A stretch of 64,000 nucleotides of DNA. Source: Marinihelvus fidelis (GTDB lineage: Bacteria > Pseudomonadota > Gammaproteobacteria > Xanthomonadales > SZUA-36). The position numbers and the translations under genes are program-made. The notes under the pieces were generated by a model. The model was not told the DNA's origin and did no database searches. It worked only from the letters and a program-made list of their open reading frames with translations. Below are positions 9,342 to 17,834 of the stretch, one piece after another (position 1 is the stretch's first letter; every line of letters starts with the position of its first letter). The stretch lies in assembly GCF_008725655.1 (NCBI RefSeq), contig NZ_VYXP01000004.1, forward strand, positions 113,346 through 177,345, read 5' to 3'.

Positions 9342-9860
9342 ATGAATGACACCGCCCTCGCGGAACTTGAACAACGCGCGGCCCGCGGCGCGGCCGCCGT
9401 GGCCGATGCCCTCCGTGCGCGTGGCTGGACGTTGTGCACGGCCGAATCCTGCACCGGCGGCTGGCTGGCCAAGGTCTGTACCGACCTGCCGGGCAGTTCC
9501 GACTGGTTCCATGGCGGCTACGTGTCGTACGCCTACCGCGCCAAGGAACAGCAGCTGGGCGTGATCCATGATGACCTGGTCGAACACGGCGCCGTCAGCG
9601 AAGCCATCGCCTCGCAGATGGCCCTGGGCGCGCGGCGTGGCAGTGGCGCCGATATCGTCGTGTCGATGACCGGGATCGCCGGCCCCGGGGGCGGCCTGCC
9701 GTCGAAGCCGGTCGGGCTGGTCTGCCTGGGCTGGTCCATCAAGGGCGGCAATATCATCACCGCAACCCGGCATTTCGACGGCGATCGCGCCGCGGTGCGC
9801 CTGAAGACGGTCTGCGCGGCCCTTGAGGGCACGATCGAGGCGCTGGAAGAGGGCGCCTGA
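9342..9860 (+). CDS. pncC: Nicotinamide-nucleotide amidohydrolase PncC (CinA C-terminal domain)
   Basis: Encodes 172 residues forming a stand-alone CinA C-terminal domain, with TAESCTGGWLAK near residue 33, SYAYRAKEQQLGV, HGAVSEAIASQMA and SMTGIAGPGGG. PncC deamidates nicotinamide mononucleotide to nicotinate mononucleotide in pyridine nucleotide recycling. The CinA N-terminal domain is absent, as in E. coli PncC. The order mutS-pncC-recA-recX-alaS-csrA is a familiar gammaproteobacterial neighbourhood. Confidence 0.93.
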   Translation: MNDTALAELEQRAARGAAAVADALRARGWTLCTAESCTGGWLAKVCTDLPGSSDWFHGGYVSYAYRAKEQQLGVIHDDLVEHGAVSEAIASQMALGARRGSGADIVVSMTGIAGPGGGLPSKPVGLVCLGWSIKGGNIITATRHFDGDRAAVRLKTVCAALEGTIEALEEGA

Positions 9861-9876
9861 CCCATCGGTTTTGGCG

Positions 9877-9897
9877 CGTTCTCGCGGTTTGAGAACG
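9877..9897. other. Inverted repeat between pncC and recA
   Basis: CGTTCTC, 7-nt loop, GAGAACG: a perfect 7-bp inverted repeat 16 nt after the pncC stop, followed by GGTTTTG. It may be a modest terminator for pncC or an operator upstream of recA. It does not match a known LexA box. The remaining 140 nt up to recA contain only the promoter candidate below. Confidence 0.6.
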
Positions 9898-9956
9898 GGT
9901 TTTGCGAACATGTCTGAAAATCCGGTAGGTAATCGCCGCGACCCGTGTAGGCAGGC

Positions 9957-9985
9957 GACTTTGGCCGGAATCGCTATGTCATAAT
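9957..9985 (+). promoter_or_regulatory. Possible recA promoter
   Basis: CATAAT at 9980-9985 is a good -10 box about 51 nt before the recA start. The hexamer 17 nt upstream (GACTTT) is a poor -35. No SOS box of the CTGT-N8-ACAG kind, nor the Xanthomonas-like palindrome, is visible here. Confidence 0.35.
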
Positions 9986-10036
9986 GCCGCGCAAAGCGGT
10001 CAAATGAATCGTTACGACGGAACAGGAGAGGACAAC

Positions 10037-11086
10037 GTGGACGACAACAGGAAACAGGCCCTGACAGCGGCGCTCGGGCAGATTGAACGGCAGTTTGGCA
10101 AGGGCGCGATCATGCGCATGGGTGACGGCTCCCAGGCGAAGGACGTGGATGTTGTCTCCACCGGTTCGCTGGGGCTGGATGTCGCCCTGGGTATCGGCGG
10201 CATTCCCAAGGGGCGCGTGGTCGAGATCTACGGCCCGGAATCCAGCGGTAAGACAACCCTGACGCTGCACATGGTGGCCGAGGCCCAGAAGGCCGGCGGC
10301 ACGGCCGCGTTTGTCGACGCCGAGCACGCGCTCGACCCGCAGTACGCCGAGAAACTGGGCGTTAACGTGGAAGACCTGCTGGTTTCGCAGCCCGATACGG
10401 GCGAACAGGCGCTGGAAATTACCGACATGCTGGTCCGTTCCGGCGCCGTGGATATCGTCGTCGTCGACTCGGTCGCGGCGCTGACGCCGAAGGCGGAAAT
10501 CGAGGGTGAGATGGGCGACTCGCACGTCGGCCTGCACGCCCGGCTGATGTCACAGGCGCTGCGCAAGCTCACCGGCAATATCAAGCGATCCAACTGCATC
10601 GTCGTCTTCATCAACCAGATCCGCATGAAGATCGGCGTGATGTTCGGCAGCCCAGAGACGACCACCGGCGGTAACGCGCTGAAGTTCTACTCATCGGTGC
10701 GCCTGGATATCCGTCGCATCGGCGCGTTGAAGAAGGGCGACGAGGTGATCGGCAACCAGACCCGGGTCAAGGTGGTCAAGAACAAGATGGCGCCACCCTT
10801 CAAGCAGGTCGAATTCGAGATCATCTATGGCGAGGGTATCTCGCACGAGGGAGAGCTCATCGACCTGGGCGTGGCCAATGGCATCATCCAGAAATCCGGC
10901 GCCTGGTATAGCTATGACGGCGACCGCGTAGGGCAGGGCAAGGAGAATGCGCGGGAGTTCTTCCGCGAGAATGACGGTCTTGCGGCCGACGTTGAGGCGA
11001 AGATCCGTGCGGCACTGCTGCCAAGTTCGAAGGCCGCCGCGGGTGATGCCGCGGGTGCTGACAGCGAGGCCGTCACCGCTGGCTGA
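10037..11086 (+). CDS. recA: Recombinase RecA
   Basis: Encodes 349 residues, close to the 352 of E. coli. Walker [10 protein letters not shown] lies at about 66-74, the VVVDSVAAL Walker B segment is present, and loop L2 contains [20 protein letters not shown]. RecA forms filaments on single-stranded DNA, performs strand exchange and triggers LexA cleavage. GTG 10037 is chosen because AGGAGAGG lies 5 nt upstream; an in-frame ATG at 10004 lacks such a site. recX overlaps its 3' end. Confidence 0.98.
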   Translation: MDDNRKQALTAALGQIERQFGKGAIMRMGDGSQAKDVDVVSTGSLGLDVALGIGGIPKGRVVEIYGPESSGKTTLTLHMVAEAQKAGGTAAFVDAEHALDPQYAEKLGVNVEDLLVSQPDTGEQALEITDMLVRSGAVDIVVVDSVAALTPKAEIEGEMGDSHVGLHARLMSQALRKLTGNIKRSNCIVVFINQIRMKIGVMFGSPETTTGGNALKFYSSVRLDIRRIGALKKGDEVIGNQTRVKVVKNKMAPPFKQVEFEIIYGEGISHEGELIDLGVANGIIQKSGAWYSYDGDRVGQGKENAREFFRENDGLAADVEAKIRAALLPSSKAAAGDAAGADSEAVTAG

Positions 11087-11531
11087 AACCGCCGCCGAGG
11101 TCCGTGAGGTTGCGATGCGCTACCTGGCGCGTCGCGAATACACGGAGACTGAACTCATACGCAAACTCGAAGCGCGGGGCATCGATGATGTCGCCGCGCA
11201 TTCGGCCGTCGAAGCGCTGGCCAGCGACGGGCTGGTCAGTGACGAACGTTTCGCCGAAGTCTTTACCCGCCAGCGTGTTGAGCGGCTGTATGGGCCGGTA
11301 CGCATACGAATGGAACTGCGCCGCAAGGGCGTGGCCGATGACCTGGCCGCGGCCGTGCTGGCCGAATACGACGAGCAGTGGTACCGGCGCGCCGAGGACT
11401 GGGTCAGCCGTTCGGCACGGGGTGAGCCTGACCAGAAGGAAAGGGCCCGACTGTACCGTGGTGGCATGCGCCGTGGCTTCACCCACGACCAGGTCATGCG
11501 GGCCATGGACCGACACCGCGACACACCCTGA
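11046..11531 (+). CDS. recX: Regulatory protein RecX
   Basis: Encodes about 161 residues from ATG 11046. The core [18 protein letters not shown] matches the RecX helical repeat, followed by [20 protein letters not shown] and [13 protein letters not shown]. RecX binds RecA and limits filament growth. The start is uncertain: GTG 11055 also overlaps recA, while ATG 11115 has a GAGG 5 nt upstream but would remove the first helix of the usual fold. Either way it is co-transcribed with recA. Confidence 0.88.
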   Translation: MPRVLTARPSPLAETAAEVREVAMRYLARREYTETELIRKLEARGIDDVAAHSAVEALASDGLVSDERFAEVFTRQRVERLYGPVRIRMELRRKGVADDLAAAVLAEYDEQWYRRAEDWVSRSARGEPDQKERARLYRGGMRRGFTHDQVMRAMDRHRDTP

Positions 11532-11612
11532 GGTTTTTTCCCGTTTTCCGCTGGATTATTGCGCCACGCGCCTATACCTTTCTCTGCACCTGAGCATTTT
11601 GACCGGAATCAC

Positions 11613-14246
11613 GTGAAAACCAGCAACGAAATTCGTTCCGACTTCCTGAAGTTCTTCGAAAGCAACGGTCACCGGGCGGTGACGTCCAGTTCGCTGGTGC
11701 CGGCAGATGACCCGACCCTGCTATTTACCAACGCGGGAATGAACCAGTTCAAGGACGTGTTCCTGGGTGCGGAGAAGCGCCAGTACACGCGGGCGGTCAC
11801 ATCGCAGAAGTGCGTCCGCGCCGGCGGCAAGCACAACGACCTTGACCAGGTCGGCTATACCGCCCGCCACCACACGTTCTTCGAGATGCTGGGCAACTTC
11901 AGTTTCGGCGACTACTTCAAGCACGATGCCATCCGTTTCGCCTGGTCTCTTCTGACCGAGACGTGGGGAATTCCGGCGGACCGCCTGTACGTGACCGTCT
12001 ATCACACCGATAACGAGGCCCATGACATTTGGCGCAATGATATCGGCCTGGCGGAAGACCGGGTGCTTCGAATCGGCGACAAGCCGGGTGGCGCCGAGTA
12101 TGAGAGTGACAATTTCTGGGCCATGGGCGATACCGGCCCCTGCGGCCCCTGCAGCGAGATCTTCTTTGACCACGGCGACCACATCGAAGGCGGGTTGCCG
12201 GGCACCGAGAACGAAGACGGCGATCGCTATGTCGAGATCTGGAACCTGGTCTTCATGCAATTTGACCGCGGCGCGGACGGTGAACTGACACCGTTGCCGG
12301 CGCCCTGTGTCGATACCGGCATGGGGCTGGAGCGTGTCGCGGCCGTGCTGCAGGGGACGCATGACAACTACCTGACTGACCAGTTCCAGGCACTGGTTTC
12401 CGCCGCGGCCGAACTGGTGGGCTGCGCGGACCGTGACAACAAGTCGCTGCGCGTCATCGCCGACCATATCCGCGCCTGCGCGTTCCTGGTAGCCGATGGC
12501 GTGTTGCCGTCGAATGATGGCCGTGGTTATGTGCTGCGCCGCATCATCCGCCGCGCCGTACGTCACGGTTTCATGTTGGGGCGCAAGACACCGTTCTTCT
12601 CGGAGATGGTCGCACCGCTGGCCGCCGTCATGGGCGAGGCCTACCCGGTGCTGCTGAGTGACGGCGAACGCATCGCGACCGTGCTCGCCGAAGAAGAAAA
12701 GCGCTTTGCGCGCACGCTGGACACGGGCCTTGGCATCCTCAGGAAGGTCATGGACGAGACGGCGGCCGGCAAGGCCATCGACGGGGATACCGCGTTCCTG
12801 CTCTACGACACCTACGGTTTTCCCCTGGACCTGACCCAGGACATCGCCCGCGAGGAAGGCCTGTCCGTTGATACCGAAGGCTTCGACCAGGCGATGGCCG
12901 AGCAGCGCAAGCGCGGCCGTGATGCGCGCCAGTTCAAGGCCGCGACCATCAGTGCCGATGCGCTGAGCCGGCTACAGCCGGGTGAGTTCGTGGGCTACGA
13001 CACGGGCACGTCGGATGCGCGCGTGACGGGTATCCTGGTGGACGGCAAGGCCGTTGAAGCCATCGATGGCGGCGACGATGCCGTGGTGGTGCTGGACCGG
13101 ACGCCGTTCTACGCGGAATCGGGCGGCCAGGTGGGTGATACCGGCACGCTGGAATCCGGCGATGGTCGTTTCCGCGTTGATGACACGCAGAAGCTGGGCG
13201 GCGTCTTCCACGGCCATGTCGGTACGCTGGAGCAGGGTGAGCTGCGCGTGGGTGATACGGTCACGGCGGCCATCGACATGGATCGCCGACAGAATATCGT
13301 CCTGCATCATTCAGCCACGCACCTGATGCACAAGGCGCTGCAGGACCTGCTGGGTGACCATGTTGAGCAACGCGGCTCGTTGGTGGCGCCGGATCACCTG
13401 CGTTTCGACTTTTCCCATCCGCGCCAGGTCACGCCCGAAGAGCTGCGCAGGATCGAGGCGCGTGTCAACGCGGACATTCGCGCCAACCCGGCCGCGACGG
13501 CAGAAGTCATGGACTTTGACGACGCGCTGAAAACCGGCGCAATGGCGCTGTTCGGGGAGAAATACGGTGACCGGGTCAGGGTGCTGAAGTTCGGCGAACT
13601 GTCCACGGAGCTGTGTGGCGGCACACACGTTTCCCGCGTCGGCGATATCGGCCAGTTCAAGATTGTGTCCGAAGGGGCCGTCGGTGCAGGCATCCGCCGC
13701 ATCATCGCGGTTGCCGGTGAACAGGCGGTCAAGGCGATCCAGTCCCAGGAATCCACGCTGCAGGACGTAGCCGGGGTGCTCAAGGTGGGCACCGATGGCG
13801 TCGAGCAGCGGCTGGGCCAGTTGCTGGATCGCAACCGTGAACTGGAAAAGGAACTCGAAGCGTTGAAAGCTTCAATGGTGACTTCAGGCAGCGATGCATT
13901 GCTGGCGCAGGCGGTCGAAATCGGTGGCATCAAGGTGCTTTCGACGCGGCTTGACGGCGCCGACTCGCGCAACCTCCGGGACGCCGTTGATCATCTGAAG
14001 GATAGCCTGGGAAGTGCGGTCGTCGTGCTGGGTGCGGTCGACGATGACAAGGTGCGCCTGGCCGCAGGAATCTCCAAGGATTTGACGACTCGGATAAAAG
14101 CCGGTGATCTGGTAAACTTTGTGGCGCAACAGGTCGGAGGCAAAGGCGGTGGCCGCCCCGATTTCGCCCAGGCGGGCGGAAATCAACCGGAAGCACTTGA
14201 ATCCGCGTTGGCTTCTGTCAGTCACTGGGTGGCAGAAAAACAATAA
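11613..14246 (+). CDS. alaS: Alanine-tRNA ligase
   Basis: Encodes 877 residues (E. coli 876). The class II catalytic core begins [17 protein letters not shown] and includes [15 protein letters not shown] and [15 protein letters not shown]. The editing domain carries the zinc site HSATHLMH and CGGTH near residue 670. The C-terminal oligomerisation/C-Ala domain follows. It charges tRNA-Ala and clears Ser/Gly mischarging. GTG 11613 is chosen because homologues start at this point, although the frame is open from 11559. Confidence 0.97.
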   Translation: MKTSNEIRSDFLKFFESNGHRAVTSSSLVPADDPTLLFTNAGMNQFKDVFLGAEKRQYTRAVTSQKCVRAGGKHNDLDQVGYTARHHTFFEMLGNFSFGDYFKHDAIRFAWSLLTETWGIPADRLYVTVYHTDNEAHDIWRNDIGLAEDRVLRIGDKPGGAEYESDNFWAMGDTGPCGPCSEIFFDHGDHIEGGLPGTENEDGDRYVEIWNLVFMQFDRGADGELTPLPAPCVDTGMGLERVAAVLQGTHDNYLTDQFQALVSAAAELVGCADRDNKSLRVIADHIRACAFLVADGVLPSNDGRGYVLRRIIRRAVRHGFMLGRKTPFFSEMVAPLAAVMGEAYPVLLSDGERIATVLAEEEKRFARTLDTGLGILRKVMDETAAGKAIDGDTAFLLYDTYGFPLDLTQDIAREEGLSVDTEGFDQAMAEQRKRGRDARQFKAATISADALSRLQPGEFVGYDTGTSDARVTGILVDGKAVEAIDGGDDAVVVLDRTPFYAESGGQVGDTGTLESGDGRFRVDDTQKLGGVFHGHVGTLEQGELRVGDTVTAAIDMDRRQNIVLHHSATHLMHKALQDLLGDHVEQRGSLVAPDHLRFDFSHPRQVTPEELRRIEARVNADIRANPAATAEVMDFDDALKTGAMALFGEKYGDRVRVLKFGELSTELCGGTHVSRVGDIGQFKIVSEGAVGAGIRRIIAVAGEQAVKAIQSQESTLQDVAGVLKVGTDGVEQRLGQLLDRNRELEKELEALKASMVTSGSDALLAQAVEIGGIKVLSTRLDGADSRNLRDAVDHLKDSLGSAVVVLGAVDDDKVRLAAGISKDLTTRIKAGDLVNFVAQQVGGKGGGRPDFAQAGGNQPEALESALASVSHWVAEKQ

Positions 14247-14287
14247 CAGGCTGTTGCATGTAAACGTGTCGCAAACAAAGGTAGAGC

Positions 14288-14365
14288 GGACCCTTTGGTT
14301 GGCGCAAAGGACAATTGAGTCGTTTCGACTTTGCATAAAGGACCAAACGGCCTGAGGCCAAAGGA
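14288..14365 (+). promoter_or_regulatory. csrA leader with four GGA motifs
   Basis: The 127 nt between alaS and csrA contain GGA at 14288, 14309, 14340 and 14363. Three sit in an AAAGGA context, and the last is the csrA ribosome-binding site (AAAGGAAGG, about 7 nt before ATG). A GGCC-TGA-GGCC mini-hairpin at 14349-14359 lies between the last two. CsrA binds GGA in hairpin loops and represses its own translation in E. coli, so these are candidate autoregulatory sites. The transcription start was not determined. Confidence 0.5.
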
Positions 14366-14373
14366 AGGTACTC

Positions 14374-14568
14374 ATGCTCATACTTACAAGACGTGTCGGT
14401 GAAAAACTCGTGATCGGTGAAAACGTAACGGTTACTGTTCTGGGTGTTAAAGGTAACCAGATTCGAATCGGCATCGATGCACCACCTGATGTTCAGGTGC
14501 ACCGGGAAGAGATTTTCAAACGCATTCTGGCCGAACGCGACAGTGGAGACGAATCAGCAACCGGCTGA
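14374..14568 (+). CDS. csrA: Carbon storage regulator CsrA/RsmA
   Basis: Encodes 64 residues, [20 protein letters not shown]..., the complete family signature including the RNA-contact residues Arg6-Arg7 and the [10 protein letters not shown] strand/helix. The homodimer binds GGA motifs in mRNA leaders and alters translation or decay; sRNAs made under GacA control titrate it. A strong AAGGAAGG precedes the ATG. Together with the GacA-like regulator at 43191 it suggests a complete Gac/Csr circuit. Confidence 0.98.
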   Translation: MLILTRRVGEKLVIGENVTVTVLGVKGNQIRIGIDAPPDVQVHREEIFKRILAERDSGDESATG

Positions 14569-14582
14569 TTACACTTTCGCGC

Positions 14583-14611
14583 TTTACGCACAACCCATCT
14601 GACGGTATCCT
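14583..14611 (+). promoter_or_regulatory. Putative promoter of tRNA-Ser(GCU)
   Basis: TTTACG at 14583-14588 and TATCCT at 14606-14611 are separated by 17 nt, each matching four of six consensus bases. The discriminator downstream is very G+C-rich, as in stringently controlled stable-RNA promoters. It lies about 40 nt before the tRNA. Confidence 0.5.
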
Positions 14612-14651
14612 TGCGCCTCGCTCGGCCCGGCGGGTCGGTGCGTCCAATCCA

Positions 14652-14744
14652 GGAGAGGTGGCCGAGTGGCTGAAGGCGCTCCCCTGCTAAGGGAGTATAC
14701 GGTTTATAGCCGTATCGAGGGTTCGAATCCCTCCCTCTCCGCCA
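14652..14744 (+). tRNA. tRNA-Ser, anticodon GCU
   Basis: A class II tRNA of 93 nt with the CCA end encoded. The acceptor GGAGAGG pairs with CCTCTCC at 14734-14740. The anticodon stem CTCCC/GGGAG encloses loop CTGCTAA, with GCT at 14686-14688. A long variable arm and the T-loop GTTCGAATC are present. It reads AGC and AGU serine codons. Confidence 0.97.
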
Positions 14745-14754
14745 AATTTGAATG

Positions 14755-14777
14755 AACCCGCCCCCGGCGGGTTTTTT
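14755..14777 (+). terminator. Rho-independent terminator of tRNA-Ser(GCU)
   Basis: CCCGCC, loop CCC, GGCGGG followed by six T, starting 11 nt after the tRNA. The preceding AA extends the pairing into the T tract. Confidence 0.95.
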
Positions 14778-14843
14778 CTTGTCTAGAATAGGGTGAAAAC
14801 AGGGAAGGGGGCACGTTACCGCGGCTTGGCAGGTGCGCAAGGA

Positions 14844-15221
14844 ATGAAGTACCCCATTGATGCTCGCAGGAGCACACCGTATTACGAGAAATACTTTGTG
14901 ACGTGTGAAGACACGCCGCACGCCTATGTCAGCGCGTTTCGCGAGGCCCAGTTCGAGGCCATGCACAAGCATCGAGTCGGCGTTACCCTGTTCTGGGTCG
15001 TCGTCATGGCCTGTGCCACCAGTTGGCTTGCCGGTTGGTTGCACTTCGTGGTCGCCGTGACCCTTGTGACTGCATCGTGGTTGCTCGTTGGCTGGCAGCG
15101 GCGCCGAGAGGCCCGACTGCTGGCCCGGACGTTCGAACTGGCGCTGAGGGGCAAGGAGCGCGAGTTTCATGAGTACATGTGGCGCCACCTGGACCGCAGG
15201 ATGCTTCGGCAGGAATTCTAG
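14844..15221 (+). CDS. Small membrane protein of unknown function
   Basis: Encodes about 125 residues starting MKYPIDARRSTPYYEKYFVT. Two adjacent hydrophobic helices (VGVTLFWVVVMACATSW and HFVVAVTLVTASWLLVGW, about residues 47-84) form a hairpin with an N-terminal soluble part of about 45 residues and a basic C-terminal tail. The frame is open to a GTG at 14793, but that codon falls just past the tRNA terminator and gives a compositionally odd N-terminus. I do not recognise the family. It precedes moaA by 28 nt and may be co-transcribed. Confidence 0.65.
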   Translation: MKYPIDARRSTPYYEKYFVTCEDTPHAYVSAFREAQFEAMHKHRVGVTLFWVVVMACATSWLAGWLHFVVAVTLVTASWLLVGWQRRREARLLARTFELALRGKEREFHEYMWRHLDRRMLRQEF

Positions 15222-15249
15222 CCCTGGAAAGCGCTAGAATCGGGCAGTG

Positions 15250-16320
15250 ATGATGAAATCGACACAACCCCAGCCCCTGGTCCCCCGGCAGCCAACGCCC
15301 ACGACCCCCACCGATGCCGTACGTGATCGCCTTGGACGGCCGCTGCACGACCTGCGTATCTCCGTGCTGGACCGCTGCAATCTGCGCTGCGGCTATTGCA
15401 TGCCGGCCGACTCGCTGCAGGGTCAGGGTATTTTCTTGCCGAAAGAGTCGCTCTTGACGGATGCTGAGATCGTTCACCTGGTCCGGGCTTTTACGCGACT
15501 CGGAGTTCACAAGCTGCGCCTGACCGGTGGCGAACCGTTGTTGCGCCCCGGGTTGGTCAGCCTGGTAAAGCGACTCGCGTGCATTGACGGCATCGATGAC
15601 CTGGCATTGACCACCAACGGTATCCTGCTTCCCCGCCATGCCGCGGCGCTGAAGGAAGCGGGTCTGCACCGGTTAACGGTCAGCCTGGACAGCCTCGACG
15701 AGGCGGTTTTCGCGCAGATGTCCGGCGGGCGAGGCAGTGCAGCAGAGGTGATGGCCGGCATCGAGGCCGCCAGGCAGGCCGGGTTTGGATCACTGAAGAT
15801 CAACACGGTCGTGCAGCGCGGGGTAAACGAAGACCAGGTGCTCGACCTGGTTGGGCATTTCCGTGGCAGCGGCCACGTGGTGCGAATGATCGAGTTCATG
15901 GATGTCGGCCACAGTAACAACTGGGCCGCGTCACAGGTCGTCCCGAGCGACGAGTTGCGTGCACGCATCCATCAGCGCTGGCCGCTTGAGCCGGTACAGC
16001 GCCAATCGGCCAGTGCACCGGCAAGGCGCTGGCGCTTTCTGGACGGGCAGGGTGAGGTCGGCTTTATCTCGTCCGTGTCCGAACCGTTCTGTGGCACCTG
16101 TACCCGGGCTCGCCTCGCCGCCGATGGTACGTTCTACAGTTGTCTCTTCGCGTCTCATGGCACATTGCTGCGTCCCATCGTTCGTGGTGAAACCGACACT
16201 CAACGCCTGGTCGACTACCTGTCGGGCCTGTGGTCCGGGCGCGAAGACCGCTACAGTGAGATTCGTGGCACCCAGGCCACGGTGGACCCGCGCGTTGAAA
16301 TGTACCGGATGGGGGGGTAA
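15250..16320 (+). CDS. moaA: GTP 3',8-cyclase MoaA
   Basis: Encodes about 356 residues. The radical-SAM cluster motif CNLRCGYC lies near residue 48, and LRLTGGEPLLRP follows. The second 4Fe-4S site is formed by CGTCTR and a Cys about 13 residues later (FYSCLF). MoaA and MoaC convert GTP to cyclic pyranopterin monophosphate, the first step of molybdenum cofactor synthesis. The C-terminus ends in Gly-Gly, as required in MoaA. GTG 15247 and ATG 15253 are alternative starts. Its stop overlaps the moaD start. Confidence 0.96.
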   Translation: MMKSTQPQPLVPRQPTPTTPTDAVRDRLGRPLHDLRISVLDRCNLRCGYCMPADSLQGQGIFLPKESLLTDAEIVHLVRAFTRLGVHKLRLTGGEPLLRPGLVSLVKRLACIDGIDDLALTTNGILLPRHAAALKEAGLHRLTVSLDSLDEAVFAQMSGGRGSAAEVMAGIEAARQAGFGSLKINTVVQRGVNEDQVLDLVGHFRGSGHVVRMIEFMDVGHSNNWAASQVVPSDELRARIHQRWPLEPVQRQSASAPARRWRFLDGQGEVGFISSVSEPFCGTCTRARLAADGTFYSCLFASHGTLLRPIVRGETDTQRLVDYLSGLWSGREDRYSEIRGTQATVDPRVEMYRMGG

Positions 16321-16562
16321 TGAAGACCGTTGATGTGCGTTTTTTCGCCGCGTTCAGGGAAATGACCGGGACGGAATCGGTCAGTCTTGAAACCGCCGCG
16401 GAAACGGTCGAAGACATTTTTCAGGGTTGCCTGTCACGGTTCCCCGGCCTGTTCCGGCCGGAGGCCACGCTGGTGGCGGTCAACGACGCCATGGCCAGTT
16501 GGTCGACCGCGGTCAGCGACGGTGACACGGTGCTGTTTTTCCCTCCGGTGGCCGGCGGATGA
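16320..16562 (+). CDS. moaD: Molybdopterin synthase sulfur-carrier subunit MoaD
   Basis: Encodes 80 residues with a ubiquitin-like fold pattern, ending VLFFPPVAGG. The C-terminal Gly-Gly is the site that is adenylated and converted to a thiocarboxylate, which supplies sulfur to molybdopterin. It overlaps moaA by TAATG and moaE by ATGA, so the three are translationally coupled. Confidence 0.96.
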   Translation: MKTVDVRFFAAFREMTGTESVSLETAAETVEDIFQGCLSRFPGLFRPEATLVAVNDAMASWSTAVSDGDTVLFFPPVAGG

Positions 16563-16987
16563 GCATGCGGGTGGACCAGGGGCCGCTGGTGACGGCCGAT
16601 ATCATCGCGCCGCTGGACAATGATCGTTGTGGCGCCTTGCTGGTCTTCGAGGGCAGGGTACGCAATCACAATGAAGGGCGTGACGTGTTGGGCCTGGAAT
16701 ACGAGGTCTACGTGCCACTGGCGGTGAAGGAAGGGCAGGTCATCATCGACGAAGCCCGGCAACGCTGGCCGGTGGGTGGAATCGCCTGCGTTCATGCCAG
16801 TGGCAAGCTGGACATCGGCGATATCGCGGTCGTCGTGGCCGTTGCCAGCGCCCATCGCGATGCGGGCTTTGCCGCCTGCCGATACGTGATCGACGAAATC
16901 AAGGCACGGCTGCCCATCTGGAAGCGGGAGCGCTACGCCAGCGGCGAGACAGAATGGGTCAATTGCCAGAAACCGGTCAGGGGTTGA
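16559..16987 (+). CDS. moaE: Molybdopterin synthase catalytic subunit MoaE
   Basis: Encodes 142 residues with GALLVFEGRVRNHNEGRDV near the start and HASGKLDIGDIAVVVAVASAHR, then PIWKRERYASG containing the active-site lysine region. MoaE with MoaD inserts two sulfurs into cyclic pyranopterin monophosphate. The 3' end overlaps the convergent moaC 3' end by 11 nt. Confidence 0.96.
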   Translation: MSMRVDQGPLVTADIIAPLDNDRCGALLVFEGRVRNHNEGRDVLGLEYEVYVPLAVKEGQVIIDEARQRWPVGGIACVHASGKLDIGDIAVVVAVASAHRDAGFAACRYVIDEIKARLPIWKRERYASGETEWVNCQKPVRG

Positions 16988-17489
16988 AGCCGAGTATCTC
17001 CTCGGCGACAGCGCCGACACCGTCAGGGTGACGCCACTCGCCGTGCTTGCCGCCTGATTTATACAACAGCCGGACAGCATCAATAAGCAATGCCGGGTTC
17101 ACCGGTTTGACCAGGTCCCACAGGGTCAGCAGGGCCACTGTCGCGCCCGTGAGGGCCTCCATTTCCACGCCGGTGCGCTCGGATATCTCCGCAAGGGCAT
17201 AGACGTCGATCGCGTGAGCGCACTCATCCAGGCGGGTGTGGACGGAGGCGCGGCTGAGAGAAATCGGGTGACACAATGGAATCAGGGTCGGCGTCGCCTT
17301 GGCCCCCAGGATGCCCGCGAGCTCGGCCATGGGCAGTGCATCCCCCTTGGGCAGCTTGCCATCGCGAACCGCGGCGAAGGCGGCCTCCCCCACGATGATG
17401 CGCCCGTACGCCAGCGCGCGCCGGCGGGTCACGGCTTTCTCATGGACATCGGCCATGGCGGTTTTGTGCGCTGAATGGGGCTGCTTCAT
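16977..17489 (-). CDS. moaC: Cyclic pyranopterin monophosphate synthase MoaC
   Basis: Encodes 170 residues. Family marks are MADVHEKAVTRRRALAYGR, TPTLIPLCHPISLSRA and GVEMEALTGATVALLTLWDL, including the conserved CHP and the aspartate of the last motif. MoaC rearranges the MoaA product into cPMP. It is on the strand opposite to moaADE and starts with an ATGA overlap from the TusA-like gene. A longer reading frame upstream is not used because MoaC proteins begin here. Confidence 0.95.
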   Translation of the reverse strand: MKQPHSAHKTAMADVHEKAVTRRRALAYGRIIVGEAAFAAVRDGKLPKGDALPMAELAGILGAKATPTLIPLCHPISLSRASVHTRLDECAHAIDVYALAEISERTGVEMEALTGATVALLTLWDLVKPVNPALLIDAVRLLYKSGGKHGEWRHPDGVGAVAEEILGFNP

Positions 17490-17752
17490 GGCGTGCTGTC
17501 CTTGCTTCCGGTTCGTATGGATAGGGTCGTGCTGCCGTTGGCCTGGCCGCGGGCCTCGACCCAGGTATGCCCGCGGCGCAGGCACCAGGCCTCGAGATCC
17601 AGTGGCGCGGCCGGGTCGGTGACCTCGATGAGCAACAGGGTGCCGGGCCCGACCTGGCGCGCGGCCAGTTCCGCCTGGCGCACCGGTTCGGGGCACAGCA
17701 GGTCACGGGCGTCGATTCGTAGAGGGGTGCTGGCCTGGCGCTCGCTCGTCAT
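17486..17752 (-). CDS. TusA/SirA-family sulfur carrier protein
   Basis: Encodes 88 residues. LRIDARDLLCPEPVRQAELA contains the Cys-Pro-x-Pro active site, and LLLIEVTDPAAPLDLEAWC follows the TusA fold. These proteins pass persulfide sulfur between partners. The stop overlaps the moaC start (ATGA), so translation is coupled to a molybdenum cofactor gene. In E. coli TusA influences sulfur flow to molybdopterin, and the context fits such a role, but this may be a TusA paralogue. The start at 17752 places the motif near residue 20. Confidence 0.88.
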   Translation of the reverse strand: MTSERQASTPLRIDARDLLCPEPVRQAELAARQVGPGTLLLIEVTDPAAPLDLEAWCLRRGHTWVEARGQANGSTTLSIRTGSKDSTP

Positions 17753-17834
17753 GGACGCATTATCGTTGAGCCCGGCGGCTGGGCCAAGACCGGGAAGCCT
17801 TGACCGCCAGCAGATCCGCACCTAGTCTGCCGCG

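Noticed and set aside
9893-9909. GAAC direct repeat upstream of recA as an alphaproteobacterial-type LexA box
   Set aside because: That operator needs GTTC-N7-GTTC; here the spacing is 9 nt and the first copy belongs to a longer inverted repeat.
14793-14843. GTG-started N-terminal extension of the small membrane protein after tRNA-Ser
   Set aside because: It begins only 15 nt past the tRNA terminator and adds 17 residues with no family support; ATG 14844 is simpler.
15222-15249. Molybdenum-cofactor riboswitch before moaA
   Set aside because: Only 28 nt separate the upstream stop codon from moaA, far too short for that aptamer.
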